From the NCBI RefSeq assembly GCF_003955665.1, contig NZ_RXHU01000064.1, positions 1-32,528 on the forward strand: DNA of 32,528 nt, given 5' to 3'. The notes under the pieces were generated by a model. It was not told the origin of the DNA and did not search any database. It worked only from the letters and a program-made list of their open reading frames with translations. Shown here piece after piece: positions 17,284 through 25,661 of the stretch (positions are counted from its first letter, which is position 1; every line of letters begins with the position of its first letter). The position numbers and the translations under genes are program-made. Origin of the DNA: Paenibacillus whitsoniae (GTDB lineage Bacteria; Bacillota; Bacilli; Paenibacillales; NBRC-103111).

Positions 17284-17538
17284 CTAAGCGATCAGGGTCA
17301 CATACGCGTAAAGTGAATGATCCTCCGGTTCATCCAGAAAGCTCACACCGGAGCAGGAAAATTCAGATTGAATATGCATGCGTTTCATCAGCGTGAGCGC
17401 AGCAAGCAGCTCAGCACCAATCTTTATATTTCCCAGCAGTGCGGTCTGTTTGGCTCTTCTCCTTCGCTTTGTGCGCCGTCCCAATGGGTCAATTCCAGCT
17501 CCCGTCGCTGCCACAGGATCAACCATCCGCGTCCTCAA
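17284..17538 (-). CDS. Small ORF coupled to the methyltransferase (84 aa, possibly truncated)
   Basis: It begins at a TTG whose bases overlap the TGA of the methyltransferase gene (TTGA, 17535-17538), the usual arrangement for translational coupling. The N-terminal third is very basic (GRRTKRRRRAK) and the C-terminal half reads like a folded domain (KRMHIQSEFSCSGVSFLDEP, DHSLYAYVTLIA). I do not recognise the family. The protein ends abruptly after what looks like a strand, and the decayed HTH remnant starts on the other side of the stop. It may therefore be cut short at a recombination junction. There is no strong ribosome binding site of its own, which fits coupling. Confidence 0.45.
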   Translation of the reverse strand: MRTRMVDPVAATGAGIDPLGRRTKRRRRAKQTALLGNIKIGAELLAALTLMKRMHIQSEFSCSGVSFLDEPEDHSLYAYVTLIA

Positions 17539-18437
17539 GCTTGTTGGTACTTTCGAGAATACATCTGACGATCGCGGATCAGAACGAGAACTTTACCAAA
17601 GCGTCCTCCCTGTTGGAACACCACCTTATTGTCCGGATAGGTGCGTTTCAAATAATCCGCAACCATTTGGCGCGTATGCTCATCTACGGGCACCTGCTGC
17701 AAGCTCAGCCTCGTTATCACTTCTTCGAGCGCGGCATCGACGGTCAATGCAGTCGTTTTCATTTCTTTGGTAATCAGCGATGCATAGGCATACCCTTTGA
17801 GATAAAGAAGCTGGAGCAGATAGATCATTTCGGAATGATCGGGATCGCGTTGTTTGTTCGTAACCAGGGGCCAGATTTCATCTACCAGGCCGTGTTCATG
17901 TCCGCCTGCGGCCAGACTGATGTAGCAGTACCGGCGGGCGCAGCTGATCAGGTTCTCAACGCTCTGCCAATCTGTGACGGTTGGACACATAGAGGCGAAA
18001 ACGATATCGAAGGCGTTCCGCCAGCCTGCAGCATCGAGATCGATCGCTTCGAATGTATCGCGCACCAGTCTGACATGGCCGGATTTCAGCTTGCCTGCGT
18101 TTTCCTGGAGCAAATTCGCCAGCGGAACACAAGGTTCCACAGCCGTAACCTCCGCTCCACGCTCGGCAAAAGGAATGGAGAAACCGCCTGAAGCCGCTCC
18201 AACATCGAGAACGGAAGCACCCTGGAACGACACACCCTGATCTTCCAGCCAGCCGATAATCCGCTCTTTTCTTCGCACGCCTTCTTCGTTGAACGCTTGC
18301 CTGTCAAATTCCTTGGCTTGATGGTCCAATGCATGAGTAGGATCAAAACCGGCCTTCTTCATCCGATTGCCGAACGTGGTCGGATCCGTCTTCCATGCCT
18401 CTTCCCACATACGTGAATCGAGCAACTCCATATTCAT
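17535..18437 (-). CDS. Class I SAM-dependent methyltransferase
   Basis: 300 residues. The SAM-binding motif I is SVLDVGAASGGFSIPF (about 75-90), followed by the acidic end of strand 2 (VTAVEP). FDIVFASMCP near residue 148 occupies the motif IV region. The substrate cannot be read from the sequence. The gene follows the two permease genes of a sugar-type ABC importer (36-base gap), so it may modify the imported compound or a related metabolite; that is inference. AGGAG lies 13 bases upstream of the chosen ATG at 18437, rather far, so the in-frame ATG at 18431 is possible. The downstream ORF overlaps by four bases. Confidence 0.8.
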   Translation of the reverse strand: MNMELLDSRMWEEAWKTDPTTFGNRMKKAGFDPTHALDHQAKEFDRQAFNEEGVRRKERIIGWLEDQGVSFQGASVLDVGAASGGFSIPFAERGAEVTAVEPCVPLANLLQENAGKLKSGHVRLVRDTFEAIDLDAAGWRNAFDIVFASMCPTVTDWQSVENLISCARRYCYISLAAGGHEHGLVDEIWPLVTNKQRDPDHSEMIYLLQLLYLKGYAYASLITKEMKTTALTVDAALEEVITRLSLQQVPVDEHTRQMVADYLKRTYPDNKVVFQQGGRFGKVLVLIRDRQMYSRKYQQA

Positions 18438-18473
18438 AATGATTCATCCGCTCCTATTGTTAGGGTTCCGTTG

Positions 18474-19310
18474 TCACCCTTTAATACTCGAATATACGAT
18501 CCCTTCCACCACATATCGCTGGCCAGCCATAAAGACAGCGATGATCGGCAGGACGAACAGAACGACTCCGGCACTTTGGATGATCGGGATACTTTGCCCA
18601 GAGGGCGATGTGTAGCCGATCGAAAAAATCGCCGTTGACAGCGGGTATTGATCAAGCCGTAAAAACATAAAAGGCGTCACGTAGTCGTTGCCCCAAGCCC
18701 GATTGAACAACAGAATGGACACCGTTGCGACGACGGGCAAGGAAACAGGCAGAAAAATGCTCCAAAAGATGCGGAACGTCGAACAGCCGTCGATTCTTGC
18801 CGCCTCCTCCAAGTCTTTGGGGATACTGGAGAAAAACTGGCGATACAGAAAAATACTGATGGCGCTGCCGCCAATCGCCCAGAACACCCAAGGCCAAAAC
18901 GTGTGGAGGAGCCCGATTTCAAAAAAGATGACGTACGTTGGAATTTGCGTCACGATTTCCGGCAGCATCATAGTCGACAGCATCAGCATAAACAGCGCAT
19001 TTTTCCCGGGACCGCGGAGCCGCGCGAAGCCAAATCCGACAAGAGCGCTCGTAAAGGTGGGGATCGCGACGGAAATGGATGTAATGATGAGCGAGTTCCG
19101 CGCATACTTCCAATAATCAATAAAAGTCACTGCGAAAGTATAGTTTTCCCAATGCAATCCCTTCGGCCAGAAAGCCATCGAAGAGCCTGCCAATTGCAGC
19201 GAATTCGCCACGAGCCAATAAAGCGGCATAACGAACAGAACGGACAGCAGGACGAGCAGACCGTACAGTCCCATTCGTTCCGCCTGGGAGCGGAAAGGAG
19301 TCTGAACCAC
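18474..19310 (-). CDS. CUT1-family ABC transporter permease, MalG/UgpE type
   Basis: 278 residues with six expected membrane segments. The inner-membrane permease motif is LEEAARIDGCSTFRIFWSIF followed by LPVSLPV, the EAA loop that docks the ATPase. It forms the heterodimeric channel with the permease encoded just upstream. Translation starts at GTG 19310, with GGGAGGG nine bases upstream inside the end of the previous gene; the two genes are separated by two bases. CUT1 importers carry di- and oligosaccharides or related polyols. No sugar hydrolase or ATPase gene is in the operon, so the ATPase is probably a shared MsmX-type subunit encoded elsewhere. Confidence 0.93.
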   Translation of the reverse strand: MVQTPFRSQAERMGLYGLLVLLSVLFVMPLYWLVANSLQLAGSSMAFWPKGLHWENYTFAVTFIDYWKYARNSLIITSISVAIPTFTSALVGFGFARLRGPGKNALFMLMLSTMMLPEIVTQIPTYVIFFEIGLLHTFWPWVFWAIGGSAISIFLYRQFFSSIPKDLEEAARIDGCSTFRIFWSIFLPVSLPVVATVSILLFNRAWGNDYVTPFMFLRLDQYPLSTAIFSIGYTSPSGQSIPIIQSAGVVLFVLPIIAVFMAGQRYVVEGIVYSSIKG

Positions 19311-19312
19311 GC

Positions 19313-20248
19313 TTATTTCCCTCCCTGCTCAACTTCGTAGAACACCCACAGCTTGCTTGTTGTAAACAGTATCGTTGTCAGAAGCAAAATCAGGATAAAC
19401 ATGACCCACAGTAGCGCTAATCCGTACCCGTATCGGTTAAAGGCGAATATTTGTTGAAACGCGTGCACCGAGAACAGGTAATTGGGACGAATCGGCAACG
19501 ACAGCAAGCTATTCGATTTGCCCGCGAGCAGGATCGGCTGTATAAAAATTTGCAGGGAGAGGACGACATGCATGACCAATTGAAAAAACAAAACGGGCGT
19601 CACAAGCGGAATCGTAATTTTCATAAAACGCTGTGCCGTTGAAGCGCCATCGATCATCGCCGCTTCATACAAATACTTGGGTACGCCCTTCAATCCGGCC
19701 AGATTGATCAATATGCCCCCGCCGCTCCCCCAGAGCAACATCATAAACAGAGAGAACGTCGCATAATCGTAGCCGAGCCAGTCGATTGGTTTCATTCCCA
19801 CTCCAGCCAGCAGTTGGTTGGCCAGACCGTCCTGCACGAAAATCGAACGCCACATCGTTCCGGTCGCCACGACCGGAACGATAGATGGCATGTAGAACAG
19901 CATGCGATAAAGGCCGATAGGCTTCACGTTCCGGTTCAGCAGAACGGCCAGCAGTAATCCGACGACGAGACTCGACGGGACGATCAGGAACGTAATCAGG
20001 ATCGTCCGCCCGAGCGCATACATGGCGTCGTTGTCGGTGAACACTTTGATGTAATTCTCAAATCCGACCCATTTGACGGTATGCATGTTAAAGCCCGCAA
20101 AATTCGTAAAACTCAAATACAATCCATAAAGCAGCGGCAGCAGACCAAGCAGCATAAACACGACAAACCAGGGAGAAATGAATAGGTAGAACTCCAGCGC
20201 TTCTTTTGTTCTTCTGTTCATGGCATATTTCTGGTCAGCGGTTGCCAC
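19313..20248 (-). CDS. CUT1-family ABC transporter permease, MalF/UgpA type
   Basis: 311 residues. It has an N-terminal cytoplasmic stretch, a first membrane segment (about 20-42), a periplasm-facing loop, and the remaining segments of the transporter core. The EAA loop is YEAAMIDGASTAQRFMKITI followed by PLVTPV. It pairs with the downstream MalG-type permease. It appears to start at GTG 20248, overlapping the end of the binding-protein gene by 14 bases, with GAAGG upstream. The ATG at 20221 (MNRRTKEALEF) is an alternative start but lacks a ribosome binding site. Confidence 0.92.
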   Translation of the reverse strand: MATADQKYAMNRRTKEALEFYLFISPWFVVFMLLGLLPLLYGLYLSFTNFAGFNMHTVKWVGFENYIKVFTDNDAMYALGRTILITFLIVPSSLVVGLLLAVLLNRNVKPIGLYRMLFYMPSIVPVVATGTMWRSIFVQDGLANQLLAGVGMKPIDWLGYDYATFSLFMMLLWGSGGGILINLAGLKGVPKYLYEAAMIDGASTAQRFMKITIPLVTPVLFFQLVMHVVLSLQIFIQPILLAGKSNSLLSLPIRPNYLFSVHAFQQIFAFNRYGYGLALLWVMFILILLLTTILFTTSKLWVFYEVEQGGK

Positions 20249-21671
20249 GCAACTGCATGCCTTCGCGAATGAGGACGTTCAGTTCCTCCGTCATTTTCTT
20301 CGCGGCGCCGTCAACCGTATCTTTATTGTAATAAACCGGCGTAAAGTACTTCTCGAACACCGAATCCACACCCTGATACGTCAGATAAGGATTGAACGGC
20401 AGGGCTCCTTTGTTATATTTCAATTCGTTCTGAATGAATGCGAAGTTCATTTTGTCAAAATCCGTTTCTTTGGGCAGTAGTTCCATCAGTTTGCGCGTCC
20501 CGGGCAGGGCGAGGCTCGCCTTGACGAGTTCCTCCTCCGGCTTGCCGCCGAGAAACCATTCGTACACCTCCCACGCTTCCTTCAGATGCTTCGAATGGCT
20601 GTAGATTATCGCGCCCGTCCCAAAGCCTGTCGGCGAAATCCGGGTTCCCTTATCGGCCACTGGCGCCGGAGCCACGCCAAAGTCGTCCAGACGGTCCTTT
20701 GTTAACGGATTGGCTTTCAGGAATCCTGCCCCCCGGTACCCGATCATCATCATCGCGACCTTGTTCTCGACAAACAATTGGCCGACCCACTCGGTTGCCG
20801 GATGCAGCGGGTTCGGTCCGATTGTGGATTTGACCGTATCTGCCCAGAACTGAAGCAGGTTCTTCACTTCCGGTTTGGTGTAATCCGCCGATGTGAAGTC
20901 GGAGCTGTAAGCGCTGCTTCCCAGCTGCAGAAGCTGCAGGTTGAGCAGATCCTGGTTAGCCGCAATATCGCCTTTGTAATAGGCGAGTCCGTATTGTGTC
21001 ACCTGGTCCCCGTTTTTCTTCGTCAGCTTCTTTGCCAAGTCTGCCAGTTCGCTCCACGACATCGCTTCTGTGCTGCTGGGAAACGGAATTTGCGCAGCTT
21101 CGAACAACTTTTTGTTATAAATCATCGAAAAATCGGGAGACATATCCATGGGGAAGCCGTATATCGGCCCCTCGCCTTGTATTCCCTTCACGCGATCGAA
21201 GCGAAACTGGTTGACGTAGGGCAGAAAGTCGTCAGGTTTAAGCACTGAGCTGCTGTTGAAATAATCGGTTAAATCAAGCGCCATCCCTTTGGCGACATAA
21301 CCTGGCAGCTCCGACAAATCAACGCGAATAATGTCCGGCACATCCCCCGCAGTAATCATCGACATCAACTTGTTGTAATCGGCCGGCACCGTTTCGATTT
21401 TGATATTCGGATGTTCTTGCTCGAATTCTGCGATCTTCTCGGGCGTAAATTCGTGATCGTGCATCGTGTGACGGATGACCACTTGTTTTCCTTCGCCGCT
21501 GTCTTGCAACGCGGTAGGCGACGAGGTTCCCGTACTCTCGGATGCGCTTGGATTATCCTTGGAAGGCGCTTCCTCCGTTCGTGACGAGTTGCCAGAGCAA
21601 GCACTCACGAAGAGTAAGCATACTATTATTAAAGTGTACAGCGATAAGGCTCCCAAACGGTTTTTCATCAT
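20235..21671 (-). CDS. ABC transporter extracellular sugar-binding lipoprotein
   Basis: 478 residues. The signal peptide ends in a lipobox (LLFVSAC, Cys25), so the mature protein is lipid-anchored on the outer face of the membrane. A Ser/Thr/Glu-rich linker to about residue 60 precedes a typical family 1 solute-binding fold (EFEQEHPNIKIETVPADYNK; DIIRVDLSELPGYVAKG; MMMIGYRGAGF; ISPTGFGTGAIIYSHSK). It captures the substrate for the two downstream permeases. The ATG at 21671 is preceded by AAAGGAG. It is the first intact gene of an operon that also carries a methyltransferase. The substrate is likely an oligosaccharide but cannot be named. Confidence 0.93.
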   Translation of the reverse strand: MMKNRLGALSLYTLIIVCLLFVSACSGNSSRTEEAPSKDNPSASESTGTSSPTALQDSGEGKQVVIRHTMHDHEFTPEKIAEFEQEHPNIKIETVPADYNKLMSMITAGDVPDIIRVDLSELPGYVAKGMALDLTDYFNSSSVLKPDDFLPYVNQFRFDRVKGIQGEGPIYGFPMDMSPDFSMIYNKKLFEAAQIPFPSSTEAMSWSELADLAKKLTKKNGDQVTQYGLAYYKGDIAANQDLLNLQLLQLGSSAYSSDFTSADYTKPEVKNLLQFWADTVKSTIGPNPLHPATEWVGQLFVENKVAMMMIGYRGAGFLKANPLTKDRLDDFGVAPAPVADKGTRISPTGFGTGAIIYSHSKHLKEAWEVYEWFLGGKPEEELVKASLALPGTRKLMELLPKETDFDKMNFAFIQNELKYNKGALPFNPYLTYQGVDSVFEKYFTPVYYNKDTVDGAAKKMTEELNVLIREGMQLRGNR

Positions 21672-21719
21672 CAATTCTCCTTTAATTCCAGTGTGATCAT
21701 GACTATTATTGATCTAACC

Positions 21720-22130
21720 CTAACAAACCGAAGAAATGCGCAACTGAGGTGAACTTTTCATTTGTCTGCACGTTTGACGACGTGCGGTTTCATGCATTTT
21801 TAACAAGCCTGCTTTCATCTCTCTAATACGATAAAAGGCATTAGCGCCAAATACAATGTCAGCCTCAAGCTCAGGAGCGTCTTCCCATTTGGTCAAAATT
21901 GCTTTAGGCGGCAAAATGTTTCTTTTGGCCAGTTGCTGCATAGCTCGTTCAATTAGTGTAATCTCCCTGACGTACGGAGCAAGCAATTGTGTGAAGCCCC
22001 CTGTTCCCGGTCCAATTTCAAGGAGATGATCATCCGGTTGAAGGTGCGCATAAATCTTCTTATTCATTATGGGCTGCGAATAGGGAGCTAGAGGATTTCG
22101 GTCATCGTATGCAAAGGCGTTCTCTACCCA
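21720..22130 (-). pseudogene. Broken class I SAM methyltransferase gene
   Basis: An open frame without start runs from 22130 (ENAFAYDDRNPLAPYSQPIM). It then has a clear SAM motif I (HLLEIGPGTGGFTQLL) and a conserved segment WEDAPELEADIVFGANAFYR. The acidic motif after strand 2 is damaged: IERAMQQ, where I would expect IEPSxAMQQ. The end after KMHETARR drifts into an unrelated tail and stops at 21720. An internal ATG at 22067 has no ribosome binding site. Both ends are therefore eroded and I call it a pseudogene. It lies 48 bases upstream of the sugar-binding lipoprotein gene. Confidence 0.6.
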
Positions 22131-22496
22131 TTAACTGTAATAATTACGATGATGATCGAGAAAAATACCGAGAACTTTACTCTCGGATATTCGTAAAAAT
22201 TACATTTAATCTGCATTGTATCAACAAAATTGTCTTTCGTCAACCAGCGTTCGCAAGTTGTCTCTGCCCGCAAGTTTACCTATTTCAGAGATAATCCTGA
22301 ATTTCGAAAGTAACGCTCTATGAAAATATAAAAAAGTGCTCAAATCTTTGGTAGAATGGTGTTTGACTAGAACAACATCACCCAAAGAGAGGAGCACCTT
22401 TTAGGTGAAGTCTACCACATCCATCAATTACATCAAGGCTTATATGCCAATTTCATGCTGCGAAAGTTGAGATAGTAATTATAGTTTCATAAATGC
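22131..22496. other. Gene-poor, AT-rich stretch with a possible insertion-sequence leader remnant
   Basis: No gene of normal size is here. Near the right end (22331-22407) AAAAAGTGCTC and GAGCACCTTTT form an imperfect inverted pair. Between and after them are a TAGAAT box, AGAGAGGAGCACC and a GTG start (22405). The resulting frame (VKSTTSINYIKAYMPI...) stops after 21 residues at 22470. This arrangement looks like the left end and first codons of a transposase gene whose body is gone. The element family cannot be named from the sequence. Nothing recognisable lies in 22131-22330. Confidence 0.35.
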
Positions 22497-22537
22497 CAAA
22501 ACACCGCAGAAAAGATCCCTCTTCTCTGCGGTGTTTC
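22497..22537 (-). terminator. Intrinsic terminator of the two-component operon
   Basis: AAACACCGCAGA pairs with TCTGCGGTGTTT around a purine-rich loop, ending in a short T-rich tail on the minus strand, eight bases after the histidine kinase stop codon. Confidence 0.8.
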
Positions 22538-22544
22538 TATATCG

Positions 22545-24017
22545 CTACCCAACCAAACTCACCAACGGCTGCGCCGACGAGCGGCTGTCAGAAAGCGGAA
22601 TCCGGACCTCAAAAGTGCTCCCGACACCCAACTCGCTGCGCACGCGAATGCTGCCGCCATGAAGCTCGACAAGTTCTCGCACAATGGCGAGCCCCAGGCC
22701 GGAGGAGCCTTTATGCTTCACGGTTCGGCCTCTATCCACTTTGAAGAAGCGCTCCCAGATAAGCCCTTGATCCTCCGGCGAGATCCCGATGCCCGTATCG
22801 GTCACCGTGATGAGGACACACCCTTCTGACGGAACAGCCATCGCCTTCAATTCGATTGTTCCGTTCTCGGTGAACTTCACGGCATTTTTGATCAAATTGT
22901 TCAAAATTTGCTCCAGCCGGTCCGGATCGGCGTGCGCCTGCGGTGCATTTTCATCCATTAGGCAGTGAATGACGGTCCCGCGAAGTTCCGCTTCCGGTTG
23001 AAATTTAAAGGCCAGCTTGGCCAGCATCGCCTGAACATCGACCGAGAGCCACACCAGATCGATTTCCTTATTTTCCAGCTTCATTAAGTCGGTTATATCA
23101 TCGACCAATCGGTTCATATGTATAGTTTCGTTGTACATGATTTCGTAATACTTGTCCCGCGCGCCTTCCTCGATCAAACCATCCTGGAGCGCCTCCAAGA
23201 ACCCCCGCATCGCCGTAAGCGGCGTTCGCAGCTCATGGGATACGTTCGCCAAAAAGTCATGCCGCATCTGATTCAGCTGTCTCTTCTCCAAATCGACGCG
23301 GCCAAGCTGATCCATCATGTGATTAATGGTCGTGGCCAGTTCACCGATCTCGTCTTTGGAATCGATTTGAATTCGCTCACTATAATCACCGATGGCAATT
23401 TTGGCTGCCGCCTTGTCGATCTGCTGGATGGGTCGGCTAATGGACCACGATAAATAGAAGGATACGCCAAATGAAAAAAAGATACCGAGCAGAGTAACCC
23501 ACAGGATCGTTTCTCGCAGCTGTCCGATGGTCTCGTTCATCCCTTTCAGCGGCGAATGCAGGACGATACCACCGTAGACGTCGTTGTCTTTTCCCCAGGG
23601 GACGGCAATCGAGAGCATACCTTCCTTAAAACCTTCGGACTGATTCCATACGATGGGTTCACCGTTCAGGACTTGGTTAATCACTTCCTTGCTAACGGCC
23701 TTGCCTACATTCACCTCATCCTTGGAAGAGGTCGCCACGATGTTTCCGTTCAAGTCAAATATCCAAATACGCGCATCAAAGGCTTGATCGAAAAAGCGCA
23801 GCTGCTCCTTAAATCGATCATTCGGTACTATCTGATCCTGAATGGCGAGATTCACCTGCTTGGCTTGCCGGATCATCTCATTGCTTTTGGAGTTGACGAT
23901 ATAGTCCTTGGCAAACAATGAAATCACAAGCCCCACCGCACACAGCCCAAGAAGCACCGTAACGATGGAACTGGTCAGCATTTTGCGAAGAATGCTTTTA
24001 TTGGCATTTAAGTACAT
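22545..24017 (-). CDS. Sensor histidine kinase with extracellular sensing domain and HAMP
   Basis: 490 residues. Order: membrane segment (about 15-36), extracellular Cache/PAS-like domain (about 40-165, with DARIWIFDLNGNIVATSS), second membrane segment (169-191), HAMP (192-245), HisKA with the phospho-accepting His261 in NVSHELRTPL, and a HATPase domain with N box QILNNLIKNAVKFTENG, G1 DTGIGISPED, F box ERFFKVDRGR and G2 GSSGLGLAIV. It autophosphorylates on His261 and passes the phosphate to the regulator encoded just upstream. The ATG at 24017 has GAGGT six bases before it, and the gene overlaps the regulator by ten bases. The overall form is PhoR/ResE-like, but the signal is unknown. Confidence 0.95.
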   Translation of the reverse strand: MYLNANKSILRKMLTSSIVTVLLGLCAVGLVISLFAKDYIVNSKSNEMIRQAKQVNLAIQDQIVPNDRFKEQLRFFDQAFDARIWIFDLNGNIVATSSKDEVNVGKAVSKEVINQVLNGEPIVWNQSEGFKEGMLSIAVPWGKDNDVYGGIVLHSPLKGMNETIGQLRETILWVTLLGIFFSFGVSFYLSWSISRPIQQIDKAAAKIAIGDYSERIQIDSKDEIGELATTINHMMDQLGRVDLEKRQLNQMRHDFLANVSHELRTPLTAMRGFLEALQDGLIEEGARDKYYEIMYNETIHMNRLVDDITDLMKLENKEIDLVWLSVDVQAMLAKLAFKFQPEAELRGTVIHCLMDENAPQAHADPDRLEQILNNLIKNAVKFTENGTIELKAMAVPSEGCVLITVTDTGIGISPEDQGLIWERFFKVDRGRTVKHKGSSGLGLAIVRELVELHGGSIRVRSELGVGSTFEVRIPLSDSRSSAQPLVSLVG

Positions 24018-24709
24018 GCGGCTACCTCAAATTTATAGCCCACTCCCCAGACCGTATGAATGCAAACATGATGACAAGGGCTTAACCTTTCACGAAGTTT
24101 TTTAATATGGACGTCTACCGTTCGCATATCGCCTAAAAAATCATAGCCCCACACCTGCTCCAGTAGCTGTTCTCTCGTAAATACGTCGCCCGGCGATTTC
24201 GCAAAAAAGGCGAGCAGCTCAAACTCTTTCGGACGCATGTCAATCTTCGTACTCCCCGCGAGCACTTCTCGGCGGGTCATATGGATAACCAAATCATCAA
24301 ACTCATAATGGACAGGGGCATCGACCTCAGCAATCGGCTGTCCCTTCTGCATTCTGCGAAGAATTGCTTTAATGCGCGCCACCAGCTCCCTCGGACTGAA
24401 GGGCTTGGTCATATAATCATCGGCGCCCAGCTCAAGGCCCAGCACGCGATCAAACTCATCGTTCTTTGCCGTCAGCATCATGACCGGCACATCATAACGC
24501 TTGGTAATTTCCCGGCACGTTTCATAACCGTCCAGCCCCGGCATCATCACATCGAGTATCACAATATCAGGCTTAACTTCCGCTAACATGGTCAGGGCCG
24601 AGATACCGTCAGGGGCTTCAATTAATTCGATGAGCTGCTGACGGAAGTAGAGCCGGATGATTTCTCTCACGTTGGGATCGTCATCTGCAATCAACACTTT
24701 CCAAGGCAC
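24008..24709 (-). CDS. OmpR/PhoB-family response regulator
   Basis: 233 residues. The receiver domain has the acidic pair IADDDP (9-11), the phosphorylation site Asp53 in VILDVMMPG, the Thr of MMLTAKN and the Lys of MTKPFSP. The C-terminal winged helix (about 135-230) contains RPKEFELLAFF and VDVHIKKLRERL, the DNA-recognition helix region of OmpR-type regulators. The start is GTG at 24709, with AAAGG about ten bases upstream. It is the first gene of the operon with the histidine kinase. A near-palindrome in the divergent intergenic region (24780-24801) is a candidate binding site. The direction of regulation and the regulon are not visible. Confidence 0.95.
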   Translation of the reverse strand: MPWKVLIADDDPNVREIIRLYFRQQLIELIEAPDGISALTMLAEVKPDIVILDVMMPGLDGYETCREITKRYDVPVMMLTAKNDEFDRVLGLELGADDYMTKPFSPRELVARIKAILRRMQKGQPIAEVDAPVHYEFDDLVIHMTRREVLAGSTKIDMRPKEFELLAFFAKSPGDVFTREQLLEQVWGYDFLGDMRTVDVHIKKLRERLSPCHHVCIHTVWGVGYKFEVAACT

Positions 24710-24779
24710 AAGCGGTCACACCTTTCTATGATCATCCCATAGATTTCTGACATGACTTCCATTTTAAGGGGGTATTTGC

Positions 24780-24801
24780 TTGTGTATTGTGAATAATACA
24801 A
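24780..24801. promoter_or_regulatory. Imperfect palindrome between the regulator operon and the racemase gene
   Basis: TTGTGTATT, four bases, then AATACAA-like sequence form an imperfect inverted repeat in the 190-base divergent intergenic region. It could be an operator shared by both sides; the responsible protein is unknown. Confidence 0.3.
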
Positions 24802-24840
24802 GGTGACTGTGAGATAAACTTCGTTTCAATTCCTCATTTC

Positions 24841-24869
24841 TTGTATTGATGCACGCCTTATGCGAGAAT
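24841..24869 (+). promoter_or_regulatory. Candidate promoter of the racemase gene
   Basis: TTGTAT (24841-24846) and GAGAAT (24864-24869) are spaced by exactly 17 bases. The -10 is weak, and GATAAT at 24874-24879 is an alternative -10. Confidence 0.4.
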
Positions 24870-24899
24870 AAATGATAATACGTGTGAGGTGCATAATAC

Positions 24900-25601
24900 A
24901 TGAAAACAATTGGACTAATTGGCGGGATGAGCTGGGAATCTTCCCTGCTGTATTACCAAATCATAAATGAAACTGTGAAAGAGAGACTCGGGGGACATCA
25001 TTCAGCGAAGAGCCTCATGTATTCGGTGGATTTTCAGGAGATTAAAGCCTTACAGGAGCAAGGGAACTGGGCTGAAGCAACGAAAATAATGGTAGCGTCG
25101 GCGCAAAAGCTTGAAAGGGCCGGGGCAGATGTCATTGTCATTTGTACGAATACCATGCATAAGATGGCACGAGAAGTTGAGGAAGCGGTCACGATTCCGT
25201 TCCTTCATATCGCAGACGCCACCGCAGCTGAAATTGTGAAAAATGGCATCAAGCGAGTCGCTTTACTTGGCACTGCTTTTACGATGGAACAAGAATTTTA
25301 CAAGGGGAGACTCACTGAAAAGTTTGGGCTTGAGGTGATCGTGCCGGATAAAGAGGAACGCAAACTTGTCCATGATATTATTTATCAAGAACTGTGTCTT
25401 GGCGTGCTGAATGAAGCTTCCAAGCAAATCTACGTCAACATCATAGATCGCCTTGAGAAGCAAGGAGCAGAAGCCGTTATTCTGGGCTGTACAGAAATAA
25501 CGCTGCTCATCTCGCAAAAAGATAGCCGAATTCCTGTCTATGATACCACAAGGATCCATGCTGTGCGTGCCGTTGATTTTGCTTTAAACGACGAAAAGTA
25601 A
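24900..25601 (+). CDS. Aspartate/glutamate-family amino acid racemase
   Basis: 233 residues, the usual size. These cofactor-independent enzymes invert the alpha-carbon of an amino acid with two cysteines acting as acid and base. Both are present: Cys82 in VIVICTNTMHKM and Cys197 in VILGCTEITLL. The N-terminus MKTIGLIGGMSWESSLLYYQ is typical of the YgeA/RacX-like branch, so the substrate may be broad rather than strictly aspartate. GAGGTG lies about eight bases upstream of the ATG. It is the only intact plus-strand gene and is monocistronic. D-amino acids from such enzymes can enter peptidoglycan or act as signals, but nothing here shows which applies. Confidence 0.92.
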   Translation: MKTIGLIGGMSWESSLLYYQIINETVKERLGGHHSAKSLMYSVDFQEIKALQEQGNWAEATKIMVASAQKLERAGADVIVICTNTMHKMAREVEEAVTIPFLHIADATAAEIVKNGIKRVALLGTAFTMEQEFYKGRLTEKFGLEVIVPDKEERKLVHDIIYQELCLGVLNEASKQIYVNIIDRLEKQGAEAVILGCTEITLLISQKDSRIPVYDTTRIHAVRAVDFALNDEK

Positions 25602-25619
25602 CCCCCCAGCGTAGACCAA

Positions 25620-25636
25620 GGGGCGTCAGGCGCCCC
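25620..25636 (+). terminator. GC hairpin after the racemase gene
   Basis: GGGGCG pairs perfectly with CGCCCC around TCAGG, 18 bases after the racemase stop codon. There is no T run, so it would be a weak or factor-assisted terminator. Confidence 0.4.
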
Positions 25637-25661
25637 CAAATCTCGTATAAAAGTCTTAACG

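Noticed and set aside
21720..22067. An rRNA adenine methyltransferase (KsgA/Erm type)
   Set aside because: Only the generic SAM motif I is shared; the rest resembles a different methyltransferase family and the gene is damaged.
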